Shown: positions 45,101 to 54,236, numbered from the stretch's first letter. The stretch: DNA of 64,000 bases from Rhodococcoides trifolii (GCF_014635345.1 NZ_BMCU01000001.1:930001-994000); one strand, 5' to 3'. Program-made: numbers and translations. Notes: a model not told the origin generated them from the letters alone.

Positions 45101-48100
45101 GCAGAGACGACGACTTCTTCGCCCTCGGCGGCAACTCGCTGATCGCGACCCGCGCCGTCTCGCGGCTCGGAGCCGCCCTCGGCACCACGGTCACCGTCCG
45201 CACGCTCTTCGAGGCGCCGTCGGTTGCCGCGCTCGCGGCCCGTCTGCAGGTCAACGGTGGTGGCGGTGTGCGTCGCGCCCTGACGCACCGGCCGAGCGGT
45301 GATCCGGCCCCACTCTCGTACGCGCAGCGACGGATGTGGTTCCTCAACCGGTTCGACCCGGAATCGGCGGCTTACAACATCCCCTTCGCGGTGCGGTTGA
45401 TCGGCGATCTCGATGTGCCGGCGCTCCAGGTCGCGATGCTCGACGTGATCGACCGCCACGAATCGCTCCGGTCGATGTACCCGGAAACCGACCACGGTCC
45501 CGTGCAGGTGCCGATGATGGCCGAGTCCGTCGTGCCGGACCTGACTCCCGTGGACATCAACGAGAGCGATCTGCGTTCGGCCGTGTTCGACTTGGCCGCA
45601 ACCACGTTCGACGTCACCGAGACCGTCCCGATCGCGTCGCGCCTGTTCCGTACGGCACCCGGGTCGCATGTCCTCGCCGTCGTGGTTCACCACATCTCGG
45701 CGGACGGTGCCTCGATGGCCCCGCTCGCGCGCGACCTGATGGCCGCGTACAGCGCTCGCATTTCCTGGTACGCCCCCACCTGGGCCCCCCTTCCGGTGCA
45801 GTACTCCGACTACGCGGTCTGGCAACGCGAGGTGCTCGGTGACGAATCCGACCCTGAATCGGTTATCGCGCAACAGGAACAGTACTGGCTCAGTGCCCTC
45901 GCGGACCTGCCGGACGAACTGCAGTTGCCTGCCGACCGTCCCCGGCCGGCGGAGCCCACACACGCCGGTGCCACGTACGACTTCCATCTCGACGCCGAAC
46001 TGCACGAGCGCTTGCTCGAACTCGCCAGGCGCAACTCGTCGACCTTGTTCATGGTGATGCACTCCGTGCTCGCGGTCGTTCTGGCTCGCTACGGAAACAC
46101 CGACGATGTCACGCTCGGCACCCCCATCGCCGGACGCGGGGACGCGGCGATCGACGACATGATCGGCATGTTCGTCAACACTTTGGCGCTGCGCACGCGT
46201 ATCGACAGCAACCAGAACTTCACGTCGTTGCTCGAGCACGTTCGCGAGCAGGACCTGGCCGCCTTCGCGCACGCCGACGTGCCGTTCGAGCGTCTCGTCG
46301 AGGTCATCGACCCGCCGCGCTCGCGGTCCCGTCACCCCATCTTTCAGGTGATGCTCGCGTTTCAGAACCTGGAGCAGGCTCACTTCGAGCTCACCGATCT
46401 CCGTCTGGAAACCCTCGAATTCGACTTGGGTGTCGCGAAGTTCGACCTGCAGTTCACCCTCGTCGATTCGGTCTCACCGCTCGGGGCGCCCGACGGAATG
46501 TCGGCCTCGATCGGGTACGCCACCGACCTCTTCGATCACAAAACCGTTGCGGCACTGGCAGAACGGTTCCTGATCGTCGCCTCCGAGGTGACCGAGAACC
46601 CCGACAAGCCCGTCGGCGACATCGAGCTGCTCGGGTCGGTGGAGCAGTCGCGACTGGTGCGCCCGGTGCAACCCGAGGACCTCACGGACGCCTCCCGTAG
46701 CCTGCTGTCGTCGTACGACCGGCAGGTCGTCGAAACCCCCGACGCCGTTGCAGTGGTCTTCGGCGACACTGCCCTCACGTACCGGGAGTTCGATTCTCGC
46801 GCAAACAGGTTGGCGCGCGCGCTCATCGACGCGGGAGTCGGCCCGGAGAAGTTCGTCGCCACCTCGCTTCCGCGGTCGATCGACGCGGTCGTCGCGGTGT
46901 ACGCCATTCTGAAGGCGGGTGGCGGGTACGTTCCGATCGATCCGGAGCAACCCGCCGAGCGCACGCAGTTCATCGTCGACACCGCGAAACCGGTCTACGT
47001 CCTGTCCGGTCCGGAGAGCTTGGACGCGCTGGACGCCGACGCGTACTCGGACGCACCCCTGACCGACGACGAACTGCGCGCTCCGGTGCGGAGCGGCAAC
47101 GCCGCGTACGTCGTGTTCACCTCCGGGTCGACAGGAAAGCCGAAGGGTGTCACCGTCTCTCACGGCGCCATCACCTCGCAGATCGAGTGGTTCCACCAGG
47201 AGTACGAACTCACGGCCGACGACACCGTGCTGCTCAAGACACCGATGACGTTCGACGTCTCGTTGTGGGAACTGTTCGGTGCGCTCGCGAGCGGAGCCAC
47301 CTTGGTGATCGCGGAGCCGGACGGCCACCGCGACCCGGACTACCTGGTGCGCGCCATCGAAGACCACCGCATCACGGCGGTGTCGTTCGTCCCGTCGATG
47401 TTCACTCTGTTCACCGCCCATTCCGATTCGCACACATGCGATTCGCTGCGGGTGGTCTTCCTCGCCGGCGAGGCGCTCTCACGCGCCGTCGTCGACGAGT
47501 TCCGGGCTCGGGCCGAGAACCGCATCGAGATCCACAACCTGTACGGACCCACCGAATTCTCGGTTCACGCAACCGAACACACGGTCGGCCCGGCGGGTGG
47601 TCCTGCCGTGCCCATCGGACTCCCGGTGGGAGACACCATCGCGCTGGTGCTCGATTCGCGCCTGCACGCTGTGCCCGACGGGGTCACCGGTGAGCTGTAC
47701 CTGGCGGGCACGCAGATTGCGCGCGGATACAACGACAGGCCGACGCTGACGGCCGATCGGTTCGTGGCACGGCCGTCGGGGCGCGGCGAAAGAATGTATC
47801 GCACAGGCGATCTGGCACGCTGGAACTCGGACGGCGAGCTCGAGTTCGTGGGCCGCGCCGACTTCCAGGTCAAGTTGCGAGGGCTGCGAATCGAACTCGG
47901 CGAGATCGAGTCGGCGATGCTCGTGTCCGACCGCATCGCACAGGCCGTGGCCGTGGTGCGCGACGAAGTGCTGATCGCGTATGTGGTGCCGAGAGCGGGC
48001 GCCACCGTCGACACCGACACGGTGCGCGCCGACGCGGCGCGCATGCTGCCCGCATACATGGTTCCCGTCGTCGTCGTACTCGAGGCGATCCCGCTGACGG

Positions 48101-50610
48101 CCAGCGGCAAGATCGACCGTGCTGCCCTGCCGGATCCGGTGGGAGACCCGCGCAAGTTCCGCGAACCTCGCACGGTCGAGCAGCGCGTGGTGGCCGAAGT
48201 GTTCGCCGACCTTCTCGGTGTCGAACGAATCGGATTGGGCGACAACTTCTTCGCCCTCGGCGGCAACTCGCTGGTGGCAACGCAGGCTGCGTCGCGTATC
48301 GGTGCGGCACTCGGTGTCCGCGTTCCTCTGCGCTCGGTGTTCGACGCGCAGACCGTGGCCGATCTTGCCGCCACCCTCGACGCCGGTTCGTCGGGCGGCC
48401 GCCGTCCCCTCGTCGCCGTACCTCGACCCGACGTTCTCCCGTTGGCCCTTGCGCAGCAACGGATGTGGATCGCGAACCGGCTCGACCCGGCGTCGCCGAT
48501 GTACAACCTCCCCTTGGGTCTTCGCCTGCAGGGCGACCTCGATCTGGACGCACTGCGGAACGCCGTGCGAGACGTGGTGGAGCGGCACGAGACGCTGCGC
48601 ACCATCTACCCGGACGTCGACGGTGTCGGTCACCAGCAGATCCTCGACGCGGCCGACGTCGCACTCGACCTCGAGCCCGTCCCGGTCACGGAAGAATCTC
48701 TGTACGGGGCGTTCGTCGAGACAGCGTTGCAGGGCTTCGACGTCACCACCGAGGTTCCGCTGCGGGTGCGGCTGTTCAGAATCGGCCCCTCCGACCACGC
48801 CCTCGGGGTCGTGGTGCACCACATCGCTTCCGATGGTTTCTCGTTCGCTCCGCTGACGGGCGATGTGATGACCGCGTTCGCGTCGCGCGCCGGCGGAGCG
48901 CTGCCGGCCTGGCAGCCGCTGAAGTTCCAGTACGCCGACTACGCGCTCTGGCAGCGCGAGGTTCTGGGATCGTTCGAGGACCCCGACTCCCTCGCGAACC
49001 GCCAGCTCGAGTACTGGCGGCAGACGTTGGCCGCCCTGCCGGACGAGATCGACCTGCCCCGGGACCGTCCGCGGCCCGCGGTCCCGTCGCGTCGCGGCGC
49101 GTCGCTGTCGTTCGACATTTCCGCGTCGCGCTACGACAAGGTCCGGGACATCGCGCGAGAGCACCGCGCAACTCCCTTCATGGTGATGCACGCGGCCTTG
49201 GCGGTCGGGCTGTCCCGGCTCACCGGTTCGCTCGACGTCCCCATCGGTACGGCGGTTGCCGGTCGCGGCAACGCCGAGCTCGACCCGATGGTCGGCATGC
49301 TGGTCAACACCCTCGTGCTGCGCCTGACCGTCGACGAGGACGACAGCTTCGGTGACCTCGTCGACTCCGCTCGCGAAGTGGACCTGTCGGCGTTCGCCCA
49401 CGCGGAGATTCCGTTCGAATCGGTGGTCGACGCGGTGACCACAGCGCGATCGTCGACCAGATCGCCCCTGTTCCAGACCGCGCTGGCGTACCAGAACACC
49501 GACCGCATGGAACTGGAGTTGCCGGGCCTGCGCGTGGCGCAGTTGGACAATCCGTTCGAGCCGGCCAACTTCGACCTGACGCTGACCATCGACGATCGGC
49601 CCGATCGCGAGAGCGACGCGGCGGTATCGGCGGTGCTGACGTACGCAGTCGATCTGTTCGACGAAGCCACCGTGCGCGGCTTCGCGAACGTGCTCGGTGC
49701 GGTCATCGTCGCCGTAACCGACGATCCGGCCGTGTCGCTGGGATCGATCGACATCGGGTCTGCTTCGCCCCGCCCCTCCGTCGCAATCGAGTCCGCGGTG
49801 TCGACGCCGTCGCTCGTGTCCCTGCTGCGCACGAGCGTCGAGGCGGACCCGTCGGCGCCGGCCTTCGTGAGCGGTGACGACGAGACCACATACGCGCGGC
49901 TCGACGCTCGGTCGAACCAGCTGGCCCGACTGCTGCTGAGGTCGGGTATCGGGACCGGCGATCTCGTCGCGGTCGAGACGGTCGATCCGCTCTTGCGTCT
50001 CGAGTCTCTGTGGGCGGTGATCAAGAGCGGTGCGGGTCTCGCATCGATGCGCTCCGATGCGGCGGTGGTGTTGTCGAGCGGGGTCGGCGCGGTCTCGAAC
50101 GGACGGCGCGTGATCGACGTCGGCGACGCCGCAGTGACGGCCTCGATGGAATCGCGAGCGATCTCGGTCGGTGACCGCGAACGACCCGTCGACCAGTCGG
50201 CGCCGGCTTTCGCGCCGCAGGGAGCCGATCCGATCAGCTACGCAGACTTCGCCCGTTCCGTCACAGCGGCGTCGGCCGTGTTGGGCACCGACTACGAGTC
50301 ACGTGTCTACGCCGATCCGGCCCTGGGAGCCGGGACCGCGTTGTTCGGTGCGATGGTGGCGGCGCAGGTCGGCGGCGTCGTGGTGGACGGAGGCCCGGCC
50401 GAACTCGACGACGTTCTCGCCGACAACTGGGTGACCCACGCGTTCCTGCCCGCGGCGTCCGTTCCGCAGGTCGATCCCGAGGACGCGGCCGACCTTCAGG
50501 TGGTGGTCGCCGACGACTTCGGTGGTGCCGATCTGGGAGCCGACGTGAAATCGGTGTCTTCGGCCGATCTGTTGCCGTGGGCCTCGGCGTCGCGCGACTC
50601 GCACTCCTGA
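42148..50610 (+). CDS. NRPS3: second initiation NRPS, paralogue of NRPS1
   Basis: This synthetase of about 2820 residues has the same layout as NRPS1: C1 (HHIVLDG at 142-148), A1 ([11 protein letters not shown] from 616), T1 (Ser997), C2 (HHISADG from 1181), A2 (FTSGSTGKPKG from 1657), T2 (Ser2041), C3 (HHIASDG from 2224), then an A-like remnant. The A1 selectivity residues DAFVVAAMI differ from NRPS1 A1 at one position only. A2 reads DVWSFALVH instead of the serine code of NRPS1, so residue 2 should differ. GTG42148 is chosen for its GAGGGAAAGG ribosome binding site; TTG42112 in the same frame has none. No downstream A-starting NRPS follows it, so its natural partner is either NRPS2 upstream or a protein outside the window. 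Confidence 0.95.
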   Translation: MRDTDGTSPVDVVPLTAAQRGIWFAQQLAGNVPVSIAHYVDLRGYIDADLLERTMKAVGAEFGSGYVRMAEEDGVPAQWVDTSLTDTFRTRDFRDAHSPVDAAIEWMRDECSSPIDLATDRLVVTYLITVADDRYFWYSRIHHIVLDGFGAMTMMRRVAEYYTALVEGREPAPSRAENLRAIYEDDVAYRESTRFEKDREHWSEKFETLPDPVSFVDSAAPLAVPAAAATGPTPVAVSELLAKRVDSLGSSTAPLAIAAFAAFLSRMTGTSQIVLSLPVSGRTSAVLRRSGGMVSNVVPLVIDLDADVTIAQTVDRVQRELTGALRRQRYRHEDIRRDAGEATNTRGLFGPAVNLMLFENEIALGSVSGSYHVLTTGPVEDLAINLYPAAGEGELRIDFEANPNMYSAQDVTDLRDRFLTFMGRFAEVDIDSPVRDIELLTADERLDLIPAIGLPGVAPRRFVDLIDMAVAAAPDAVAVDTIDKTVTYAELDAAVNQLARVLIGHGVGPESVVAIALPRSLEMLVSTWAVVKTGAAFLPIDPKYPQSRIEYLVENSGAFIGLTDRRHRDLLPDTSAWLVVDSAELDEKMSAESEAPVRDDERLEGVHIDTCAWLVYTSGSTGLPKGVMVGNRGVVGLWHQLPLIMDIDRDSRVLALASPSFDASIFEQLMMLSRSATLVISPVDVFGGEDLADYMRAKQVTHSVVTPGALASVDPAGLDHIRHVVTAGEACPPDLVARWAPGRNMYNAYGPTEFTMISHMSDPLVAGEQITIGGPVRGASCVVLDRRMRPVPVGVVGELYLIGGSEARGYVNAGGVTAVRFVPCPFGEPGQRMYRTGDLVRWTRTGEITYVGRADFQIKIRGIRVELGEIDAALSMHDSVRTSVTIAHRQSAGVLLLASYVLLEEGRTIDHEELHRFAVQNLPAHMVPQSVMVLDSLPLTVNGKVDRARLPEPVIESREFRAPTMPVEEIVASVFVELLGVDRVGRDDDFFALGGNSLIATRAVSRLGAALGTTVTVRTLFEAPSVAALAARLQVNGGGGVRRALTHRPSGDPAPLSYAQRRMWFLNRFDPESAAYNIPFAVRLIGDLDVPALQVAMLDVIDRHESLRSMYPETDHGPVQVPMMAESVVPDLTPVDINESDLRSAVFDLAATTFDVTETVPIASRLFRTAPGSHVLAVVVHHISADGASMAPLARDLMAAYSARISWYAPTWAPLPVQYSDYAVWQREVLGDESDPESVIAQQEQYWLSALADLPDELQLPADRPRPAEPTHAGATYDFHLDAELHERLLELARRNSSTLFMVMHSVLAVVLARYGNTDDVTLGTPIAGRGDAAIDDMIGMFVNTLALRTRIDSNQNFTSLLEHVREQDLAAFAHADVPFERLVEVIDPPRSRSRHPIFQVMLAFQNLEQAHFELTDLRLETLEFDLGVAKFDLQFTLVDSVSPLGAPDGMSASIGYATDLFDHKTVAALAERFLIVASEVTENPDKPVGDIELLGSVEQSRLVRPVQPEDLTDASRSLLSSYDRQVVETPDAVAVVFGDTALTYREFDSRANRLARALIDAGVGPEKFVATSLPRSIDAVVAVYAILKAGGGYVPIDPEQPAERTQFIVDTAKPVYVLSGPESLDALDADAYSDAPLTDDELRAPVRSGNAAYVVFTSGSTGKPKGVTVSHGAITSQIEWFHQEYELTADDTVLLKTPMTFDVSLWELFGALASGATLVIAEPDGHRDPDYLVRAIEDHRITAVSFVPSMFTLFTAHSDSHTCDSLRVVFLAGEALSRAVVDEFRARAENRIEIHNLYGPTEFSVHATEHTVGPAGGPAVPIGLPVGDTIALVLDSRLHAVPDGVTGELYLAGTQIARGYNDRPTLTADRFVARPSGRGERMYRTGDLARWNSDGELEFVGRADFQVKLRGLRIELGEIESAMLVSDRIAQAVAVVRDEVLIAYVVPRAGATVDTDTVRADAARMLPAYMVPVVVVLEAIPLTASGKIDRAALPDPVGDPRKFREPRTVEQRVVAEVFADLLGVERIGLGDNFFALGGNSLVATQAASRIGAALGVRVPLRSVFDAQTVADLAATLDAGSSGGRRPLVAVPRPDVLPLALAQQRMWIANRLDPASPMYNLPLGLRLQGDLDLDALRNAVRDVVERHETLRTIYPDVDGVGHQQILDAADVALDLEPVPVTEESLYGAFVETALQGFDVTTEVPLRVRLFRIGPSDHALGVVVHHIASDGFSFAPLTGDVMTAFASRAGGALPAWQPLKFQYADYALWQREVLGSFEDPDSLANRQLEYWRQTLAALPDEIDLPRDRPRPAVPSRRGASLSFDISASRYDKVRDIAREHRATPFMVMHAALAVGLSRLTGSLDVPIGTAVAGRGNAELDPMVGMLVNTLVLRLTVDEDDSFGDLVDSAREVDLSAFAHAEIPFESVVDAVTTARSSTRSPLFQTALAYQNTDRMELELPGLRVAQLDNPFEPANFDLTLTIDDRPDRESDAAVSAVLTYAVDLFDEATVRGFANVLGAVIVAVTDDPAVSLGSIDIGSASPRPSVAIESAVSTPSLVSLLRTSVEADPSAPAFVSGDDETTYARLDARSNQLARLLLRSGIGTGDLVAVETVDPLLRLESLWAVIKSGAGLASMRSDAAVVLSSGVGAVSNGRRVIDVGDAAVTASMESRAISVGDRERPVDQSAPAFAPQGADPISYADFARSVTAASAVLGTDYESRVYADPALGAGTALFGAMVAAQVGGVVVDGGPAELDDVLADNWVTHAFLPAASVPQVDPEDAADLQVVVADDFGGADLGADVKSVSSADLLPWASASRDSHS
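49798..50607 (+). other. Degenerate adenylation-like domain at the C-terminus of NRPS3
   Basis: About 270 residues after C3 start like an A domain (SLVSLLRTSVEADPSAPAF, YARLDARSNQLARLLL) but have no P-loop (APQGADPISYADF stands in its place), no FDAS motif and no C-terminal subdomain. The segment NWVTHAFLPAASVPQVDPED matches the corresponding NRPS1 remnant ([20 protein letters not shown]). The end is acidic. The same form of decay in two paralogues argues for a kept function such as docking. Confidence 0.8.
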
Positions 50611-50708
50611 ATCGAGCCCGACGTCGGGAAATCGTCGACACACCATTCTGATCGATTGTTTCGATTCGTCTTTCGATTCATTGACCGAAATGTTCGCGAA
50701 ACGTGCGC

Positions 50709-50738
50709 TTGAATGCGGCAAGAAATGCGCGGTACATT
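50709..50738 (+). promoter_or_regulatory. Promoter of the GT2 gene (leaderless)
   Basis: TTGAAT (50709-50714) and TACATT (50733-50738) with an 18-bp spacer put the transcription start at about 50745, the A of the ATG. No ribosome binding site is present, in keeping with a leaderless mRNA. Confidence 0.55.
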
Positions 50739-50744
50739 CGAAAA

Positions 50745-51620
50745 ATGACACCTCCGACGCTTTCTGTCGTCGTCCCGGCGTACAACGAAGAAGAGACCGT
50801 TGCAGCGTGCCTCGAATCGTTGTTTGCACAGATCGACGAAATCGACGAGATCATCGTGGTCGACAACAACAGCACGGACGACACCGAGAGAATCGTCAAG
50901 GAGTACGCAGAGAAAATCGACTGCCTACGCCTGGTTCACGAGCCTGTCCAGGGGATTCTTGCTGCGCGGAGCGCCGGCTTCGGAGCGGCCACGGGCGACG
51001 TCATCGGTCGGGTCGACGCCGACTCGCTGGTACGGCCCGGGTGGGCGCGCGCAATCAAGCGGTTTCTCGAATCGGACGACAGTGGCGCATTCGGCGGTGT
51101 GACCGGAATATCCATTCCGTACGATTCGCCTTTCGGTGGTTTCAAGGAACATTTCGTCCGCGGATTGATGTCACTGAAAATGGTCGGCAACGATATGCCG
51201 ATCGACAATCTTGCGGGCGCCAACATGGCCATTCGAAAGTCGACCTGGACGAAGGTGAAGGGGTCCGTCTCGACCCGCAGCGACGTCCACGAAGACGTCG
51301 ACCTGGCGTTGACCATCAACGATCACGGCCTGAAGATCGCGTGGCTCGGCGACATGTGGGTGGACACGTCCCCGCGCCGACGGCTGACGCCGCCGACCGA
51401 GTTCACGAAGTACGTTCGCGCCGGTGTCGAAACGTTCGCGCTGCACGGCAAGGCCACCAGGCAGGTTCGGTACCTCGTCGCTCCCGTCACCTGGGGGATG
51501 CACGCGCTTACCTGGCTGCCGTACCGGGCCTACGACCCCGAACTGGGGCGGGTGTCGCTCCGCACGCTCGTGAGGACGAAGACCGGTGAGGTGCGAAGCT
51601 CACCGGTTCGCAGCGTCTAG
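50745..51620 (+). CDS. GT2-family glycosyltransferase
   Basis: This 291-residue enzyme has the GT-A fold. The N-terminus LSVVVPAYNEEE and VVDNNSTDDT bind the nucleotide-sugar. DAD at residues 91-93 is the metal-binding DxD, and HEDVD at 182-186 fits the catalytic-base region. No membrane helix is obvious; the C-terminal 80 residues are partly hydrophobic. The donor and acceptor are unknown. ATG45 of this block (50745) was preferred over GTG50703 because the family starts here and a promoter places the 5' end at this codon. It is 134 bp after NRPS3 on the same strand, so it may glycosylate the NRPS product. Its stop shares CTAG with the convergent permease gene. Confidence 0.88.
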   Translation: MTPPTLSVVVPAYNEEETVAACLESLFAQIDEIDEIIVVDNNSTDDTERIVKEYAEKIDCLRLVHEPVQGILAARSAGFGAATGDVIGRVDADSLVRPGWARAIKRFLESDDSGAFGGVTGISIPYDSPFGGFKEHFVRGLMSLKMVGNDMPIDNLAGANMAIRKSTWTKVKGSVSTRSDVHEDVDLALTINDHGLKIAWLGDMWVDTSPRRRLTPPTEFTKYVRAGVETFALHGKATRQVRYLVAPVTWGMHALTWLPYRAYDPELGRVSLRTLVRTKTGEVRSSPVRSV

Positions 51621-52444
51621 ACCGACTCGGCGGCGCGCCGGTACCCGCGGATGGCCGGCACCGCGAACACGATCATCAGCCCGAAGGCCCAGAACAGGGA
51701 CTGAATCAGCGGCCACTGAACCGGTCCGCCGAGCGTGAGCCCCTTCATGGCGTCCACCGACACCGAGATCGGGTTGTGGGCGACGATCGGCTGCAACCAC
51801 GTCGGGTATGCCTGCGTGGGTACGAAGCCCGAGTTGAAGAACATCAGCAGCGTGAACAGCATGCCGACGCCCTCCACAATGGGGAACGTCGTGGTGACGA
51901 CTGCGGCCGCGCTGATGAACACCGCGAAGCCGATGCCGAACGCCAGGGGAATGCCCATCGCTGCGATGCCGGGCACGATGCCCTGGTCGAAGCGGAACCC
52001 CAGAAAGAACCCGACGACGACCATCAGGACGGTGGTCCCCAGGATGCGGACAGCTTCGGCGAGCAACCGGCCGACCAGACCCGCCGCTCGGTGGACGGGC
52101 AACGTCTGGAAGCGGGCGAGCAACCCGGCTTGGCGTTCGCGCCGCAACCCGATCGCGCTGGCGAGCGAGCCCGACATGGCGGCGACCAGCGTCATCAGCG
52201 GAACCGTGCCGAAGATGCTGTCCACCCCGGTGGCGGAGGATATCGAGTTCCCCAGCACCGTCCGCAGCATCAGCAGGAACAACACGGGGTAGACCATCGC
52301 CTGGATGATCGTGAGCGGGTCACGGGCCCACCGGCGGAGCAACCGGCCGCAGTGCATCACGCTCTGGGTGTACAGCGCGACGGGACTTCGCTCGCTGAGG
52401 TGACGCGTCGCCTGCGGAAGGGGGCGTAGATCGAGTTCGGTCAT
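51617..52444 (-). CDS. ABC-2 type permease (DrrC/DrrB-like), second permease
   Basis: This 275-residue integral membrane protein has about six hydrophobic segments, for example TIIQAMVYPVLFLLML, GTTVLMVVVGFFLGF and a C-terminal SLFWAFGLMIVFAVPAI. The segment GLRRERQAGLLARFQTLPV and the NSGFVPTQAYPTWLQPIVAHNPIS loop are typical of DrrB-like ABC-2 permeases, which export drugs and complex lipids. ATG52444 overlaps the stop of the upstream permease as ATGA. It is the last gene of a three-gene exporter operon read on the minus strand. The stop overlaps that of the glycosyltransferase by 4 bp. Confidence 0.88.
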   Translation of the reverse strand: MTELDLRPLPQATRHLSERSPVALYTQSVMHCGRLLRRWARDPLTIIQAMVYPVLFLLMLRTVLGNSISSATGVDSIFGTVPLMTLVAAMSGSLASAIGLRRERQAGLLARFQTLPVHRAAGLVGRLLAEAVRILGTTVLMVVVGFFLGFRFDQGIVPGIAAMGIPLAFGIGFAVFISAAAVVTTTFPIVEGVGMLFTLLMFFNSGFVPTQAYPTWLQPIVAHNPISVSVDAMKGLTLGGPVQWPLIQSLFWAFGLMIVFAVPAIRGYRRAAESV

Positions 52445-53241
52445 GATCGCCTCACGCTCGCCCATACGGCCAGGGGAACCAGAACGACGATGAGCCCGAC
52501 GGCCCACGCCAGCGCCGGCCACAGCGTCGACGGATTGATGCCGCCGTCGGCCATGTCGCGCATTGCCTTGGAGAACAACGAGATCGGCTGGTTACGGACG
52601 AACGGGCGGATCCATTCGGGAAAGCCCGTCTCCGGGACGAACCCGGAGGACAGCATGCCGAGGATGAGCTGGGGGAGAGTTAGCGCCTGGCTGGTGGCTT
52701 CCGGGCTTCTCGACAGCGAACCGATGGCATCGCCACCCGTCGTGAGGGCTGCGCCGACCAGCAGGGCGAATCCGCAGAACACCACGGCATCGACGAATCC
52801 CGCCGTGAAGCGGAACCCGATGATCGACCCGTAGACGATCGCCGCGATCAGCGACAGCGACGCGTGTACGAAGTTCGCGGTGGCCCTCGCGAGCAGTGGC
52901 ACCCAGACGACCACCGGCATCGTCTGCAGACGAGATGTCATTCCCGATTGGCCTTCGATGGCCGATCGCTGCGCCGCAGAAATGGCCGTGAATGCCATTG
53001 CCTGCAAACAGATGATGGGCATCAAGAACTGCGCGTAGTTGATCCCCTGAAATTGCATGACCAATTTCAGCGGCAGATAGAAACCGACGGTGTACACCGC
53101 GGGAGCCAGAACTGCGACGAGGAGGCCGCCGGACCGAATCATCCCACCGAGCGCTCGGCCGGACAGGCTGCTCCACTGCTTGAACGCGGTGGGGGTGGGG
53201 GCCCGATGAGACGACCGGGTACCCGCCGCGACGGCCGTCAT
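52441..53241 (-). CDS. ABC-2 type permease (DrrB-like), first permease
   Basis: This 266-residue membrane protein has about six transmembrane segments (GGLLVAVLAPAVYTVGFYL near the start; LWPALAWAVGLIVVLVPLA at the end). The internal GQSGMTSRLQTMPV and SSGFVPETGFPEWIRPFVRNQPIS correspond to the same landmarks in the neighbouring permease, so the two form a probable heterodimer. ATG53241 overlaps the stop of the ATPase gene (ATGA). The frame is open further upstream, but that part is low-complexity Arg-rich sequence antisense to the ATPase gene and is not real coding. Confidence 0.88.
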   Translation of the reverse strand: MTAVAAGTRSSHRAPTPTAFKQWSSLSGRALGGMIRSGGLLVAVLAPAVYTVGFYLPLKLVMQFQGINYAQFLMPIICLQAMAFTAISAAQRSAIEGQSGMTSRLQTMPVVVWVPLLARATANFVHASLSLIAAIVYGSIIGFRFTAGFVDAVVFCGFALLVGAALTTGGDAIGSLSRSPEATSQALTLPQLILGMLSSGFVPETGFPEWIRPFVRNQPISLFSKAMRDMADGGINPSTLWPALAWAVGLIVVLVPLAVWASVRRS

Positions 53242-54215
53242 ACGGCGTCCGCTTCGGCGGCAGCCGGGCTGCTCTGCCCGGTCAGGGACAGGAAGACGTC
53301 GTCCAAGGACGGCCGGCGCAAGCCGATGTCCGAGAGCACGATGCCCGCCGCATCGAGCCGCTTGAGTGCCTCGGCGAGCACTGCGGGACCGTCGGCGGCC
53401 GGGATGGAGATGCTGTCGGCTGTGAGGTCCGACTTGGCGAAGTTCGGCGGCAGCAGGTCGGCGAGGGCACTCGCGGCGCGTGGGACGTCGGCGGGATCCC
53501 GAGGGACGATGTGGCAGTAGTTGCCGCCGGTGGTCGACTTCAGCTCGTCCGCGGTGCCCTGCGCGATCACGCGGCCGTGGTCGATCACGATGATGCTGTC
53601 GCTGAGTACGTCGGCCTCTTCGAGGTACTGAGTGGTCAGTAGCGTCGTAATGCCTTGTGTCCGAAGCGAATCCACGAGCGACCACACGGCCTTACGGCTG
53701 CGCGGGTCCAGCCCGGTCGTCGGCTCGTCGAGAAACACGACATCCGGTCGGACGACGAGCCCGCACGCGATGTCGATGCGGCGGCGCATACCGCCGGAGT
53801 AGCCGCGGACTGCGCGGTCGGCGGAATCCTCGAGATCGAAGTCGACCAGCAAGTCGTGTGCGCGGGCCCTCGCGGCCTTCTTGGTCAGCCCCATCAGACG
53901 GCCGAACAGGATGAGGTTCTCGCGCCCGGTCAAAGCGTCGTCGAGCGCCGCGTACTGGCCCGTCATCAGAATGGACCGGCGGACGGCCGACGGGTCCTCG
54001 GTCACGTCGTGACCGGAGACCACCGCGCGACCCTTGTCGGGGCGGATCAGTGTCGAGAGCACCTTGACGGTGGTGGTCTTACCGGCACCATTGGGCCCGA
54101 GTATGCCGAGAATGGAGCCGGTCGGGACACTGAAGCTGACGCCTTGCAGAGCAGCAACCGTTCCGAAGGACTTGTGTACGTCCTCCACGAGTACGGCTGT
54201 GTCGTGTGATGGCAT
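53238..54215 (-). CDS. ABC transporter ATPase, DrrA-like exporter
   Basis: This 325-residue cytoplasmic ATPase powers the two permeases downstream. Walker A GPNGAGKTT is at 40-48, the signature YSGGM at 139-143 and Walker B VVFLDEP at 159-165, followed by GLDPRSR and the switch His region LLTTQYLEEAD. The C-terminal extension of about 90 residues, ending RRPSLDDVFLSLTG, is that of DrrA-type ATPases (daunorubicin and phthiocerol-lipid exporters). ATG54215 has GTGGAG four bases upstream; a longer frame exists but lacks such a site. The operon order is ATPase-permease-permease with ATGA couplings. Its position beside the NRPS genes suggests export of their product. Confidence 0.92.
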   Translation of the reverse strand: MPSHDTAVLVEDVHKSFGTVAALQGVSFSVPTGSILGILGPNGAGKTTTVKVLSTLIRPDKGRAVVSGHDVTEDPSAVRRSILMTGQYAALDDALTGRENLILFGRLMGLTKKAARARAHDLLVDFDLEDSADRAVRGYSGGMRRRIDIACGLVVRPDVVFLDEPTTGLDPRSRKAVWSLVDSLRTQGITTLLTTQYLEEADVLSDSIIVIDHGRVIAQGTADELKSTTGGNYCHIVPRDPADVPRAASALADLLPPNFAKSDLTADSISIPAADGPAVLAEALKRLDAAGIVLSDIGLRRPSLDDVFLSLTGQSSPAAAEADAV

Positions 54216-54236
54216 GAGTCTCCACGGTCGCAGGGG

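Noticed and set aside
51600..52600. Plus-strand open frames across the permease genes
   Set aside because: They run antisense to two ABC-2 permeases with clear membrane segments and coupled ATGA starts.
53242..53685. N-terminal extension of the first permease upstream of ATG53241
   Set aside because: The extra 148 residues are Arg/His-rich sequence in another frame of the ATPase gene; the ATGA coupling marks the real start.
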